Shown: positions 7,357 to 13,648 of the stretch, piece by piece
How positions within the stretch are numbered: the stretch's first letter is position 1
How the letters are laid out: every line of letters begins with the position of its first letter
Assembly (NCBI GenBank): GCA_015485995.1
Contig: WFSP01000064.1
Span: 1-13,672, forward strand
Direction of reading: 5' to 3'
DNA: 13,672 nucleotides
From: Caldisericales bacterium
Lineage (GTDB): Bacteria > Caldisericota > Caldisericia > Caldisericales > Caldisericaceae
The notes under the pieces: model-generated
The model's database searches: none
What the model saw: the letters and a program-made list of their open reading frames with translations, nothing else
What the model was told of the DNA's origin: nothing
Made by a program: the position numbers and the translations under genes

Positions 7357-8214
7357 TTACCCCCTGAGCAATTCTTTTATATTGCCAATATGTTTTCTCA
7401 TTGCCTCCCCACCTGTTTTTATATACTCCATATTATTGGAGAAATCAAGTGTTTCGGCATTTATATGAGAGTTAACCACGTAATCTGCTTCTTTGAGTTC
7501 CTTTCTATAAAGATATTCTAGCGTAATTTGATAAGCACGCCATGCCATATCTAAAGGTGTTTTAATGTCTTTTTCATCTTTATATTCCACCGGCGGGTTT
7601 ACATCTACCGCAACAACCACTTCAGCACCCATATCACGCACAGCAAAGGAAGGCGCGTTGCTTGCAACCCCTCCGTCAACAAGCAGCATATCACCGTATC
7701 TTACAGGCTCAAAAACAAGCGGAATAGACATTGATGCGCGCACTGCCATATAAACCTTGCCTTTATTTAATACAACTCGTTTGCCGCTTAAAATGTCCGT
7801 TGCAGTACAGGCAAACGGAATTTTGAGTTTGTCAAAACAAACATCTCCTATTAACTGTTTTAACATATACTGAACTTTGCGCCCACTGTCCAACGCTTTC
7901 TTGCGTGCAAGGTAATTCAAAGAAATCCCTACGCTGAAATATTTCATAAATTTTATATTGGTCTTTTCAAGTTTCTGCACCCTATACAACGGATATTTTT
8001 TGTCAAGTACGTTTCCGAAAACAAAATCTTTGACAAAGTCCTCCATCTGCTTTACGGTGGTACCGCTCGCATATATCCCCCCGATAATTGCGCCCATAGA
8101 CGCACCGCTTATATAGTCAGGTGTAAGCCCGTTCTCTTCTAAAACTTTAAGCACCCCTATGTGGGCAAGGCCTCTCGCCCCGCCTCCGGAAAGTACAAGA
8201 CCAAATTTTTTCAT
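7357..8214 (-). CDS. Patatin-like phospholipase (RssA/YlbK-type serine hydrolase)
   Basis: The 285-residue protein shows the full patatin catalytic set: the glycine-rich oxyanion-hole loop GGGARG (10-15), the nucleophile elbow GASMG (37-41) with S39, RASMSIPLVFEP (159-170), and DGG (180-182) with the partner aspartate D180. The family uses a Ser-Asp dyad to cleave acyl groups from phospholipids or other lipids. No signal peptide or membrane segment is evident, so a cytoplasmic or membrane-face role is likely; the substrate is unknown. AGGAG precedes the ATG by about seven bases, and a candidate promoter with a palindrome lies in the 73 bases upstream. It is the first gene of the nine-gene minus-strand operon, three bases ahead of coaX. 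Confidence 0.92.
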   Translation of the reverse strand: MKKFGLVLSGGGARGLAHIGVLKVLEENGLTPDYISGASMGAIIGGIYASGTTVKQMEDFVKDFVFGNVLDKKYPLYRVQKLEKTNIKFMKYFSVGISLNYLARKKALDSGRKVQYMLKQLIGDVCFDKLKIPFACTATDILSGKRVVLNKGKVYMAVRASMSIPLVFEPVRYGDMLLVDGGVASNAPSFAVRDMGAEVVVAVDVNPPVEYKDEKDIKTPLDMAWRAYQITLEYLYRKELKEADYVVNSHINAETLDFSNNMEYIKTGGEAMRKHIGNIKELLRG

Positions 8215-8257
8215 AACTATCTCCTTTCGCTAAAAAAGCAAAATAAACGCACGTTTT

Positions 8258-8284
8258 GTTCTAATAAGCACTATATATTAGAAC
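8258..8284. promoter_or_regulatory. Palindrome (9-bp arms, 9-bp centre) enclosing a -10 box: candidate operator
   Basis: GTTCTAATA (8258-8266) and TATTAGAAC (8276-8284) are a perfect inverted repeat with nine bases between them. The centre contains the minus-strand candidate -10 (8270-8275). A protein bound here would block the promoter of the nine-gene operon, so an operator is the simplest reading. In RNA it would be a weak AT-rich hairpin with no T run after it, so a terminator is less likely. The regulator is unknown. Confidence 0.5.
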
Positions 8285-8298
8285 GGGCTATTCTTCAA
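8270..8298 (-). promoter_or_regulatory. Candidate promoter of the nine-gene minus-strand operon
   Basis: Read on the minus strand, TTGAAG (8298-8293) is followed after 17 bases by TATAGT (8275-8270), four and five matches to the sigma-A consensus hexamers. The predicted start near 8263 gives an untranslated leader of about 49 bases that carries the AGGAG of the patatin-like gene. The -35 overlaps the end of the upstream secreted-protein gene. The spacing is ideal, but the -35 is imperfect. Confidence 0.5.
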
Positions 8299-9709
8299 AA
8301 ATTATAGTAATCTCCTTTTTGTCCGGATCCCATTCCACTTTGCAGCCAAGTGTTTGCATGACAAAACGTATCGGCACCATCGTCCTGTTGTTTATAATAA
8401 TCGGCGCAACATTATGATTACCGTCGTCGATCCAACGCTTTATTCCATTTACACTTGCCCTGGGGTTATCGATTTGCATCACAATGTAAATTGTATAAGT
8501 GGGAGGTGCAGGCGGAGGCTCTCTTTTTGTAAGAGTAATAGCGATAGTTTTAGTTGGGGCATCCCACTCTACATCCCCACCAAGTGCCTCGACAATTGCA
8601 CGTATGGGAACGACCGTTCTACTCCATTTTGAAATAATAACCGGCACCGTACCGCGCCCGGGATCTATCTCTTGACTCACTCCGTCAACTTCCATAAAGG
8701 GCTCGCCTATTTTCATAACAATGGTTTCAAGTACTTTTATGTCAAGCGATATTACATTTGACCAGGGAGACCTTATCTTGTTTTTCAATGCCCTTACCCT
8801 CACAAAATATTTTCCGGAGATGAGGTCTTTTTTACCTATAATATATGGGGGCTTATCGATGTTTTCATCCCTTACAACAGCATAAAAGAGCTTATCCGTA
8901 GCAAACTGCACTTCATACCCTTCTGATAAAGGAGTTTCTTTAAAATTAATACTATATGGAAAAGTAGTAATTTCAGTTTTCGGCTGGGTTAGCAGTGGGG
9001 CATTAAAATCATTTGACACTTTTACTTCTTTTGCCTGGTAAATCTCGCTTGTTTCCGTATCCTGAGCGAATGCAACAACATAAAGTTCATTTTGATTATA
9101 GTTGTTAAGTATTCCAAAACTCGCGTTTTCTTCAAAAGAATCCGAGCTTTCTCCAAATTTTTTGATTTTTCTCACAACAAATCTATATGTTTTACCTTTG
9201 TATTGTACATTGTCCTCTACGAGAAGCACAAACAAGTTCAAAGAATTTTTTCCGCTATTTTTCCCTACAATTTCCACATTTACATCATTATTTGCTATAA
9301 ATGTGTCTATTTTTGAGAAATTCACAGTAGGTACTTTTTCGGAATCGGAAACCGCACGACTTAACCCCACGGATTTAATCTGGCTTGTTCCTATAAATTT
9401 ATACTTGCCGTTTACAAGCGCTGTCGGCGTTCCGGTTACTCCGTAAAAATATCCCCTGTTCGTTGTGTCCTTCGTTGCAAAAGGGTCGCCTAGGTGGTAT
9501 GCCACAAATATAAACTTTCCGTTTTCCGATGCAAACTCATCAGATACGGCTTTTTCGGCAGCAGGACAAAAAGTGCACCACGTTGCAGTAAAAAGCTCCA
9601 CCATAGAAACTCTGCTTTCTGAGCTCGATACGGCATCCCTTGCACTGCCGAAAACAGGAAGCACTAAAGCTACAATCATTAAAAAAATTACAAATTTCTT
9701 TATCTTCAT
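8288..9709 (-). CDS. Secreted thioredoxin-like (CxxC) protein with a beta-sandwich region and two stalk repeats
   Basis: From the ATG at 9709 the product has 473 residues. Residues 1-24 are a signal peptide (MKIKKF, then a hydrophobic core ending PVFGSA). A thioredoxin-fold region follows (about 33-125) with a redox pair in TATWCTFCPAAEKA (C45, C48) and a probable cis-proline loop VTGTPTALVNG (P95); it most resembles Omp28-type thioredoxin-like proteins. Residues about 140-230 form an unassigned beta-rich region, and about 236-325 look fibronectin-III-like (FVRVRALKNKIRSPWSNV). Two copper-amine-oxidase N-terminal stalk repeats end the protein (about 329-395 and 404-472), separated by a PPPAPP linker. 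A TTG at 9727 would add six residues but lacks a ribosome site. A role in extracellular thiol-disulfide chemistry is inferred from CxxC; the partner is unknown. It has its own strong promoter. Confidence 0.82.
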   Translation of the reverse strand: MKIKKFVIFLMIVALVLPVFGSARDAVSSSESRVSMVELFTATWCTFCPAAEKAVSDEFASENGKFIFVAYHLGDPFATKDTTNRGYFYGVTGTPTALVNGKYKFIGTSQIKSVGLSRAVSDSEKVPTVNFSKIDTFIANNDVNVEIVGKNSGKNSLNLFVLLVEDNVQYKGKTYRFVVRKIKKFGESSDSFEENASFGILNNYNQNELYVVAFAQDTETSEIYQAKEVKVSNDFNAPLLTQPKTEITTFPYSINFKETPLSEGYEVQFATDKLFYAVVRDENIDKPPYIIGKKDLISGKYFVRVRALKNKIRSPWSNVISLDIKVLETIVMKIGEPFMEVDGVSQEIDPGRGTVPVIISKWSRTVVPIRAIVEALGGDVEWDAPTKTIAITLTKREPPPAPPTYTIYIVMQIDNPRASVNGIKRWIDDGNHNVAPIIINNRTMVPIRFVMQTLGCKVEWDPDKKEITIIFEE

Positions 9710-9742
9710 TTTTTGTTCTCTCTGCAATTCATTGTAACTTGT

Positions 9743-9771
9743 ATTTTACACCATCAAAAATTATTTGTCAA
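9743..9771 (-). promoter_or_regulatory. Near-consensus sigma-A promoter for the secreted CxxC/stalk protein
   Basis: On the minus strand, TTGACA (9771-9766) is a perfect -35. It is followed after exactly 17 bases by TAAAAT (9748-9743), a five-of-six -10. Transcription should start near 9736, leaving a leader of about 27 bases before the ATG at 9709. This is the best promoter in the window by sequence. Confidence 0.8.
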
Positions 9772-9796
9772 GGAAATTATGTTTAAGAGGTTTTTA

Positions 9797-9805
9797 TGGT
9801 AAAAT
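9797..9805 (+). promoter_or_regulatory. Extended -10 promoter immediately before mnmA (possible leaderless mRNA)
   Basis: TGGTAAAAT (9797-9805) fits an extended -10 (TG-N-TAWAAT). A start seven bases downstream of the hexamer falls at 9812, which is the A of the mnmA ATG. No Shine-Dalgarno lies within 15 bases of that ATG, consistent with a leaderless message. No good -35 is seen at the right distance, which is usual for extended -10 promoters. Confidence 0.5.
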
Positions 9806-9811
9806 AAATAT

Positions 9812-10825
9812 ATGAAAGTGATTGTCGGAATGAGCGGGGGAGTAGACAGCAGCATAGCCGCATACCTGCTAAAGAGAGAAGGATACGAGGTAATTGGCGC
9901 ATATTTCAAGATGCTTGATGAGGATAAAGGATATGAAGAGGCACAAAACATAGCCTTGCAGCTGAATATTCCCCTCATAAAAATAGATATAAGAAAAGAT
10001 TTCAAAAATGAAATAATAAAAGATTTCATATCACAATACAAGGGAGGGTTTACTCCAAACCCCTGTGTTAAGTGCAACGAAAAAATGAAATTCGGTTTGG
10101 CATTTGACAAAGCTCGTGACATAGTAGGGAATGCTTTTTTTGCCACGGGGCATTATGCAATCATAGAGAAAAATGATAGGATGCACCTAAAAAAAGCGAA
10201 GGATGGGGTAAAAGACCAATCGTATATGTTATGGCGGCTGAAACAGAACCAGCTAAAAAAAACACTGTTTCCACTCGGTACATTTACGAAAAAAGATATT
10301 TATAAGATTGCGGGAGAAACAGGGCTTAAAATCCCTCAAAAAGAGAGCCAGGACATATGTTTCATAAATGGTAAATTAAGAAGTTTCCTCAAAAAGTATC
10401 TGAAAGAAAAAAGGGGAGAAATTGTGGATGTAAGCGGGACAATATTGGGGGAGCACGCAGGCGCATACTTTTATACAGTAGGCCAAAGAAGCGGGTTGGG
10501 CATTTCACACAAAGAACCGCTTTACGTTGTGAGAATAGACATAGAAAGAAACAGGGTTGTTGTAGGGAAACGCGAAGAATGTTATTTCAAGTTTACGGAA
10601 CTCACCGACACAAACTTTATTGAACAGTGGAGCGGCAAGGAAAGAAAGCTCGCGGCAAAAGTACGATACAGGGCAAAAGAATCTCCCTGTATATTGAGGG
10701 AAACAAACGGAAAAATTTTAGTGGAGTTTTCGGAAAGCCAGTTTGCAATAGCACCGGGGCAAAGCCTTGTAATGTATAAGAAAGATTACGTTTTTGGCGG
10801 GGGCATTATCAAAAAAGCGTATTGA
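9812..10825 (+). CDS. mnmA: tRNA-specific 2-thiouridylase MnmA
   Basis: MnmA adds sulfur to the wobble uridine (U34) of tRNA-Lys, -Glu and -Gln, using ATP to adenylate the base and a persulfide relay. The 337-residue protein has the PP-loop SGGVDSS (8-14), the first catalytic cysteine C85 in TPNPCVKCNEKMKFG, FFATGHYA (109-116), KDQSYMLW (134-141), the second cysteine C183 in SQDICFI, and YTVGQRSGLGI (221-231) from the central domain, followed by a C-terminal beta domain. It is slightly short for the family (often about 360): the segment after the first strand pair (about residues 34-52) is compact. The ATG lies next to a -10-like box without a Shine-Dalgarno. It is divergent from the secreted protein gene and is followed by a separate promoter. 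Confidence 0.95.
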   Translation: MKVIVGMSGGVDSSIAAYLLKREGYEVIGAYFKMLDEDKGYEEAQNIALQLNIPLIKIDIRKDFKNEIIKDFISQYKGGFTPNPCVKCNEKMKFGLAFDKARDIVGNAFFATGHYAIIEKNDRMHLKKAKDGVKDQSYMLWRLKQNQLKKTLFPLGTFTKKDIYKIAGETGLKIPQKESQDICFINGKLRSFLKKYLKEKRGEIVDVSGTILGEHAGAYFYTVGQRSGLGISHKEPLYVVRIDIERNRVVVGKREECYFKFTELTDTNFIEQWSGKERKLAAKVRYRAKESPCILRETNGKILVEFSESQFAIAPGQSLVMYKKDYVFGGGIIKKAY

Positions 10826-10826
10826 T

Positions 10827-10855
10827 TATTCACTTTTTAAAAACCGGTGTATAAT
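10827..10855 (+). promoter_or_regulatory. Promoter of the orf359-holB-ricT unit
   Basis: TATAAT (10850-10855) is a perfect -10. The hexamer 17 bases upstream, TATTCA (10827-10832), is a weak -35. The transcript would start near 10862 and carry GGGAGG (10875-10880) five bases before the ATG at 10886, an excellent ribosome-binding site. The promoter occupies nearly all of the gap after mnmA, and no terminator is visible between the two genes. Confidence 0.65.
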
Positions 10856-10885
10856 TTACTTAAATAAATTATTTGGGAGGTAATA

Positions 10886-11965
10886 ATGAAAATTGCACAA
10901 AGAAATCTTATATGGCAGGATTTCAAACGGCTGCACAAAGAAGATTTACTTACTGAGCCGGACGTTGAAGACCTTCTATTTATGCAAACCATAGAAGGAC
11001 ATTCCCACAATGGAGATGGCGCTTTTAGGGGGCAGAAATTTGTTGATACCACAATGAATGATATCACCGAGGCGCTGGGCAGGGATATATTTGTCGTACG
11101 CTCCGCACGCCAGCTACTTATTGATGAAATATACGAATATGCAGAAAGAGTAATAGATGGCGAGCACCTCACCCATCTTACAAATAAGAGGGGAAAACCC
11201 TTAATGCGCTGCCCGCTATTTCTTGAGTGGGAGGTAAACCCGGAAGATGTTTTGAGGGGACTATACTTAGGCGGGCTGATGGATGATTTTTCCGTAAGAA
11301 AAAAAGTAAACGAAAAATTCCACACCAATATGGGCGGCGGAAAACCATACCTCATCGACTTCAGAGTAATGGAAAGGATGGGCCTTGACGGAGAAGCTCT
11401 TGCACACGGAAATCACGAAGATAAAATTGAGGAATACAAAGAAAAAGGGCTTATTATAGATTCTGCAAATGTAGATTACCTGAGGCATTCAAGTATCCGT
11501 TTCCAGTACATAAGGCACAGGAAAGGTTTGGGTGTTTCCGACGATGCTGCAATGGTGGTAGGCGGGCTGCTCTATAATCTCAGCGTGGGGCTCGGCGCAT
11601 ACCTTGCAGATGCAATAGACACATTGGACAAATTCTCACTTAAGTTTATTGAGCAAGACGACAGGCTTGCACATATTATAGCTAAAGATTTTAAGGAACT
11701 AAACATTTCTGAAGACGAAGCGCTTTCATTCATATACCTTATCGCAATACCTGAGGAAATGGAACATAAAGTCCCTGACTGCTCGCAACGCTACTTCCTT
11801 CAGATTGATAAAGAAACAAACATCACTGCTCTTGAATCTCATTACCGTTTTCTCACAGGCAAACCCTACCCGTTTTTCAAAATTTCATACGAACGAGTAG
11901 AAAATGCAGAATTCTATAAATACATAAAGAAACATATAGAAAATTTCAAAAAGAATGGCGTTTAA
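10886..11965 (+). CDS. Uncharacterised 359-residue protein rich in histidine motifs
   Basis: I do not recognise this protein. It has no signal peptide and looks soluble and mostly helical. Polar, potentially metal-binding or catalytic clusters stand out: EGHSHNGDG (37-45), DGEHLTHL (91-98), HGNHEDK (174-180), RHSSIRFQYIRHRKG (200-214) and EEMEH (290-294). Also notable are a glycine-rich segment NMGGGKPYLIDFRVMERMG (148-166) and a hydrophobic, glycine-rich helix at about 222-247 with VVGGLLYNLSVGLGAYLADA. The clusters do not form a clear HD, amidohydrolase or nuclease motif order. The gene has its own promoter, a strong GGGAGG site, normal codon use and an 11-base overlap with holB, all signs of a real, expressed gene. 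It probably belongs with the replication/RicT unit, but no function can be assigned. Confidence 0.85.
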   Translation: MKIAQRNLIWQDFKRLHKEDLLTEPDVEDLLFMQTIEGHSHNGDGAFRGQKFVDTTMNDITEALGRDIFVVRSARQLLIDEIYEYAERVIDGEHLTHLTNKRGKPLMRCPLFLEWEVNPEDVLRGLYLGGLMDDFSVRKKVNEKFHTNMGGGKPYLIDFRVMERMGLDGEALAHGNHEDKIEEYKEKGLIIDSANVDYLRHSSIRFQYIRHRKGLGVSDDAAMVVGGLLYNLSVGLGAYLADAIDTLDKFSLKFIEQDDRLAHIIAKDFKELNISEDEALSFIYLIAIPEEMEHKVPDCSQRYFLQIDKETNITALESHYRFLTGKPYPFFKISYERVENAEFYKYIKKHIENFKKNGV

Positions 11966-12947
11966 GGACATAAAAGGGCAAGAATTTGCTGTAAATTACC
12001 TCAAACAGATTATTTTGAAAGAGCGCATCCCGCCGACACTGCTATTTGTTGGAAAAAAGGGGACCGGGCGTTTCCTTACGGCACTCACGTTTGCCAAAGC
12101 ATTAAATTGCAAAAACGAAACAAATGACAGTTGCGACAAATGCGACAGCTGCGTTGCAATTCAGAGCGGAGTTCACCCGAATGTGAAGGTAATGGGACGA
12201 AAAGAAGAGAGAATTGCAATTAATGATATAAGGAATATGATAAGTTCCTCTTTTGTTCCATTAAAAAACGGTTTTAAGGCAAACATCATAGACAACGCAG
12301 ACAAAAGCACTATTCAGGCCTTCAACAGTATGTTAAAATATCTCGAAGAGCCGCCGGAAAATACTGTAAACGTACTCATTGCACAAGACGAAAACACAAT
12401 CCCGGAAACAATCCGCTCGCGTTCGGTAAAGATAAAGTTTAACCCGCTTCCTGTAAAAATAATTGAGGAAATCTTAAAAGAAAGAGGCATAAGCAGCGAT
12501 AGGGCATACCTCGTTTCACATATCGCAAACGGAAGCCTTAACGAAACGGACAGATTTACAAGGAACGAATTCCTTACAAACAGAAAAGAATTTATACTGG
12601 CCATCCTCAAATTTCTTAAGAACGAGGAAACAGTCCCCGCCCTACTCTCCAAATGGAACACGCTATATCCGGATTTATCACAAAAGGATAGCACGGAAAA
12701 ATTCTTTGATACTGTTTCCCAAATCATAAGAGACATACTGCTTATCTCTATATTGAAGGAAAAAGAGAATATAGTAAATATAGATTTTTCAGGATATATC
12801 GCAGAACGGTTTTCCATTATCAGAAAGAGCGCGCTTGAGAAAATATTTGATATAATAAACACCGAGAAAGAGGCACTTTTGACAAATGCTAACGCTCAGT
12901 ATATTATGATGGATGGAATTTTTAGGATAAAAGAGGTGATTAAATGA
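11955..12947 (+). CDS. holB: DNA polymerase III delta' subunit
   Basis: Delta' is the fixed clamp-loader subunit that, with delta and tau/gamma, loads the sliding clamp. The 330-residue AAA+ protein begins KDIKGQEFAVNYLKQ, typical of the DnaX/HolB family. It has a degenerate P-loop GKKGTGR (33-39), in which arginine replaces the ATP-binding lysine, and a four-cysteine zinc module (C52, C60, C63, C66). A Walker B-like IIDNADK (111-117) lacks the usual DE pair, and LKYLEEPPENT (127-137) and the SRx element SRS (155-157) follow. The lost ATPase residues and shorter length point to delta' and not gamma/tau. The ATG lies inside the end of the preceding gene with no clear Shine-Dalgarno. The 3' end overlaps the next gene by four bases. 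The holB-ricT pair is conserved in Firmicutes. Confidence 0.92.
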   Translation: MAFKDIKGQEFAVNYLKQIILKERIPPTLLFVGKKGTGRFLTALTFAKALNCKNETNDSCDKCDSCVAIQSGVHPNVKVMGRKEERIAINDIRNMISSSFVPLKNGFKANIIDNADKSTIQAFNSMLKYLEEPPENTVNVLIAQDENTIPETIRSRSVKIKFNPLPVKIIEEILKERGISSDRAYLVSHIANGSLNETDRFTRNEFLTNRKEFILAILKFLKNEETVPALLSKWNTLYPDLSQKDSTEKFFDTVSQIIRDILLISILKEKENIVNIDFSGYIAERFSIIRKSALEKIFDIINTEKEALLTNANAQYIMMDGIFRIKEVIK

Positions 12948-13648
12948 ATATAACCGAAGAAAAAGTAAAACTTATAGGCGTAGCTTTCAGAAAAAATATG
13001 AAAACTTTTTTTCTGCCGAAACCGCATTTTTCCGTAAAGCTTTTTGATAAAGTAGTCGTGAAAGCAAACGGAAACTTAAAAATTGCAACTGTGCGCAGGC
13101 CTCTTATAGAGCTCGACGTAAAGCGGTGGGATATTATACGTTCAAGAGATATAATCGGGCACGTGTTAAGAAAGGCCAACGATAGAGACCTTAATTACCT
13201 TAATAAATTAGAAGAAAAAGAAAAAAAGGCGTTTGATATATGCAGAAAAAAAATAAGAGAATACAATTTGCCAATGCACCTTGTAGAATCAGAATGGAAT
13301 GACAAGGAAAAGAAATTCATATTTTACTTTACCGCGGAATCACGCGTTGATTTCAGGGAGCTTGTAAAAGATCTCGTAAAAACATTCAACTGTAAGATAC
13401 AGCTCTGGCAGGTAGGCGCAAGAGACGCGATAAAATACTTCGGAGGATACGGCCCCTGCGGGCTTCCCCTCTGCTGCACAAATTCTTTAAGGCAGCTTGA
13501 AAGTGTAGAGTTATCATTTGCAAGAATGCAGAACCTCCCCTTGAATACAGCAAAAATCACGGGCGTCTGTGGAAAACTCGTATGCTGTTTGCGTTATGAG
13601 CTTCCGCAAAACCAAAAAGAAGAGAAAAAGAATGACAAAAGCAATTAG
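12944..13648 (+). CDS. ricT: PSP1 domain protein, RicT (YaaT)-like
   Basis: The 234-residue protein carries a PSP1 C-terminal domain with the diagnostic cysteine pattern: GGYGPCGLPLCC (167-178; C172, C177, C178) and GVCGKLVCCLRYE (207-219; C209, C214, C215). In Bacillus subtilis the RicT homologue forms the Y-complex with RicA and RicF, binds Fe-S clusters through such cysteines, and promotes RNase Y processing of many mRNAs and phosphorelay signalling. No ricA or ricF is visible in this window. The ATG overlaps the holB stop by four bases (ATGA), and GAGGTGAT lies a few bases upstream, so the start is secure. The lysine- and glutamate-rich tail (222-234) looks disordered and overlaps the next start. 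Confidence 0.9.
   Translation: MNITEEKVKLIGVAFRKNMKTFFLPKPHFSVKLFDKVVVKANGNLKIATVRRPLIELDVKRWDIIRSRDIIGHVLRKANDRDLNYLNKLEEKEKKAFDICRKKIREYNLPMHLVESEWNDKEKKFIFYFTAESRVDFRELVKDLVKTFNCKIQLWQVGARDAIKYFGGYGPCGLPLCCTNSLRQLESVELSFARMQNLPLNTAKITGVCGKLVCCLRYELPQNQKEEKKNDKSN

Noticed and set aside
8258..8284. Reading the palindrome as a Rho-independent terminator for the secreted-protein gene
   Set aside because: The stem is AT-rich with a nine-base loop and no T run follows directly on the minus strand, so it would be a poor terminator. An operator round the -10 fits better.
8258..8284. CIRCE element bound by HrcA
   Set aside because: The 9-9-9 geometry agrees, but the arms do not match TTAGCACTC/GAGTGCTAA. 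One CIRCE-like half (TAGTGCTTA) occurs in the centre without a partner.
9710..9727. TTG start at 9727 for the secreted protein
   Set aside because: There is no ribosome site before it, and the ATG at 9709 gives a normal signal peptide beginning MKIKKF.
9754..10146. A 130-residue minus-strand open frame overlapping mnmA and the divergent promoter region
   Set aside because: It is antisense to the conserved PP-loop and C85 region of mnmA, runs across both divergent promoters, and has a composition typical of a shadow frame.
12314..12862. A 182-residue minus-strand open frame opposite holB
   Set aside because: It is fully antisense to holB, rich in Ser and Phe, and lacks any recognisable motif or ribosome site.
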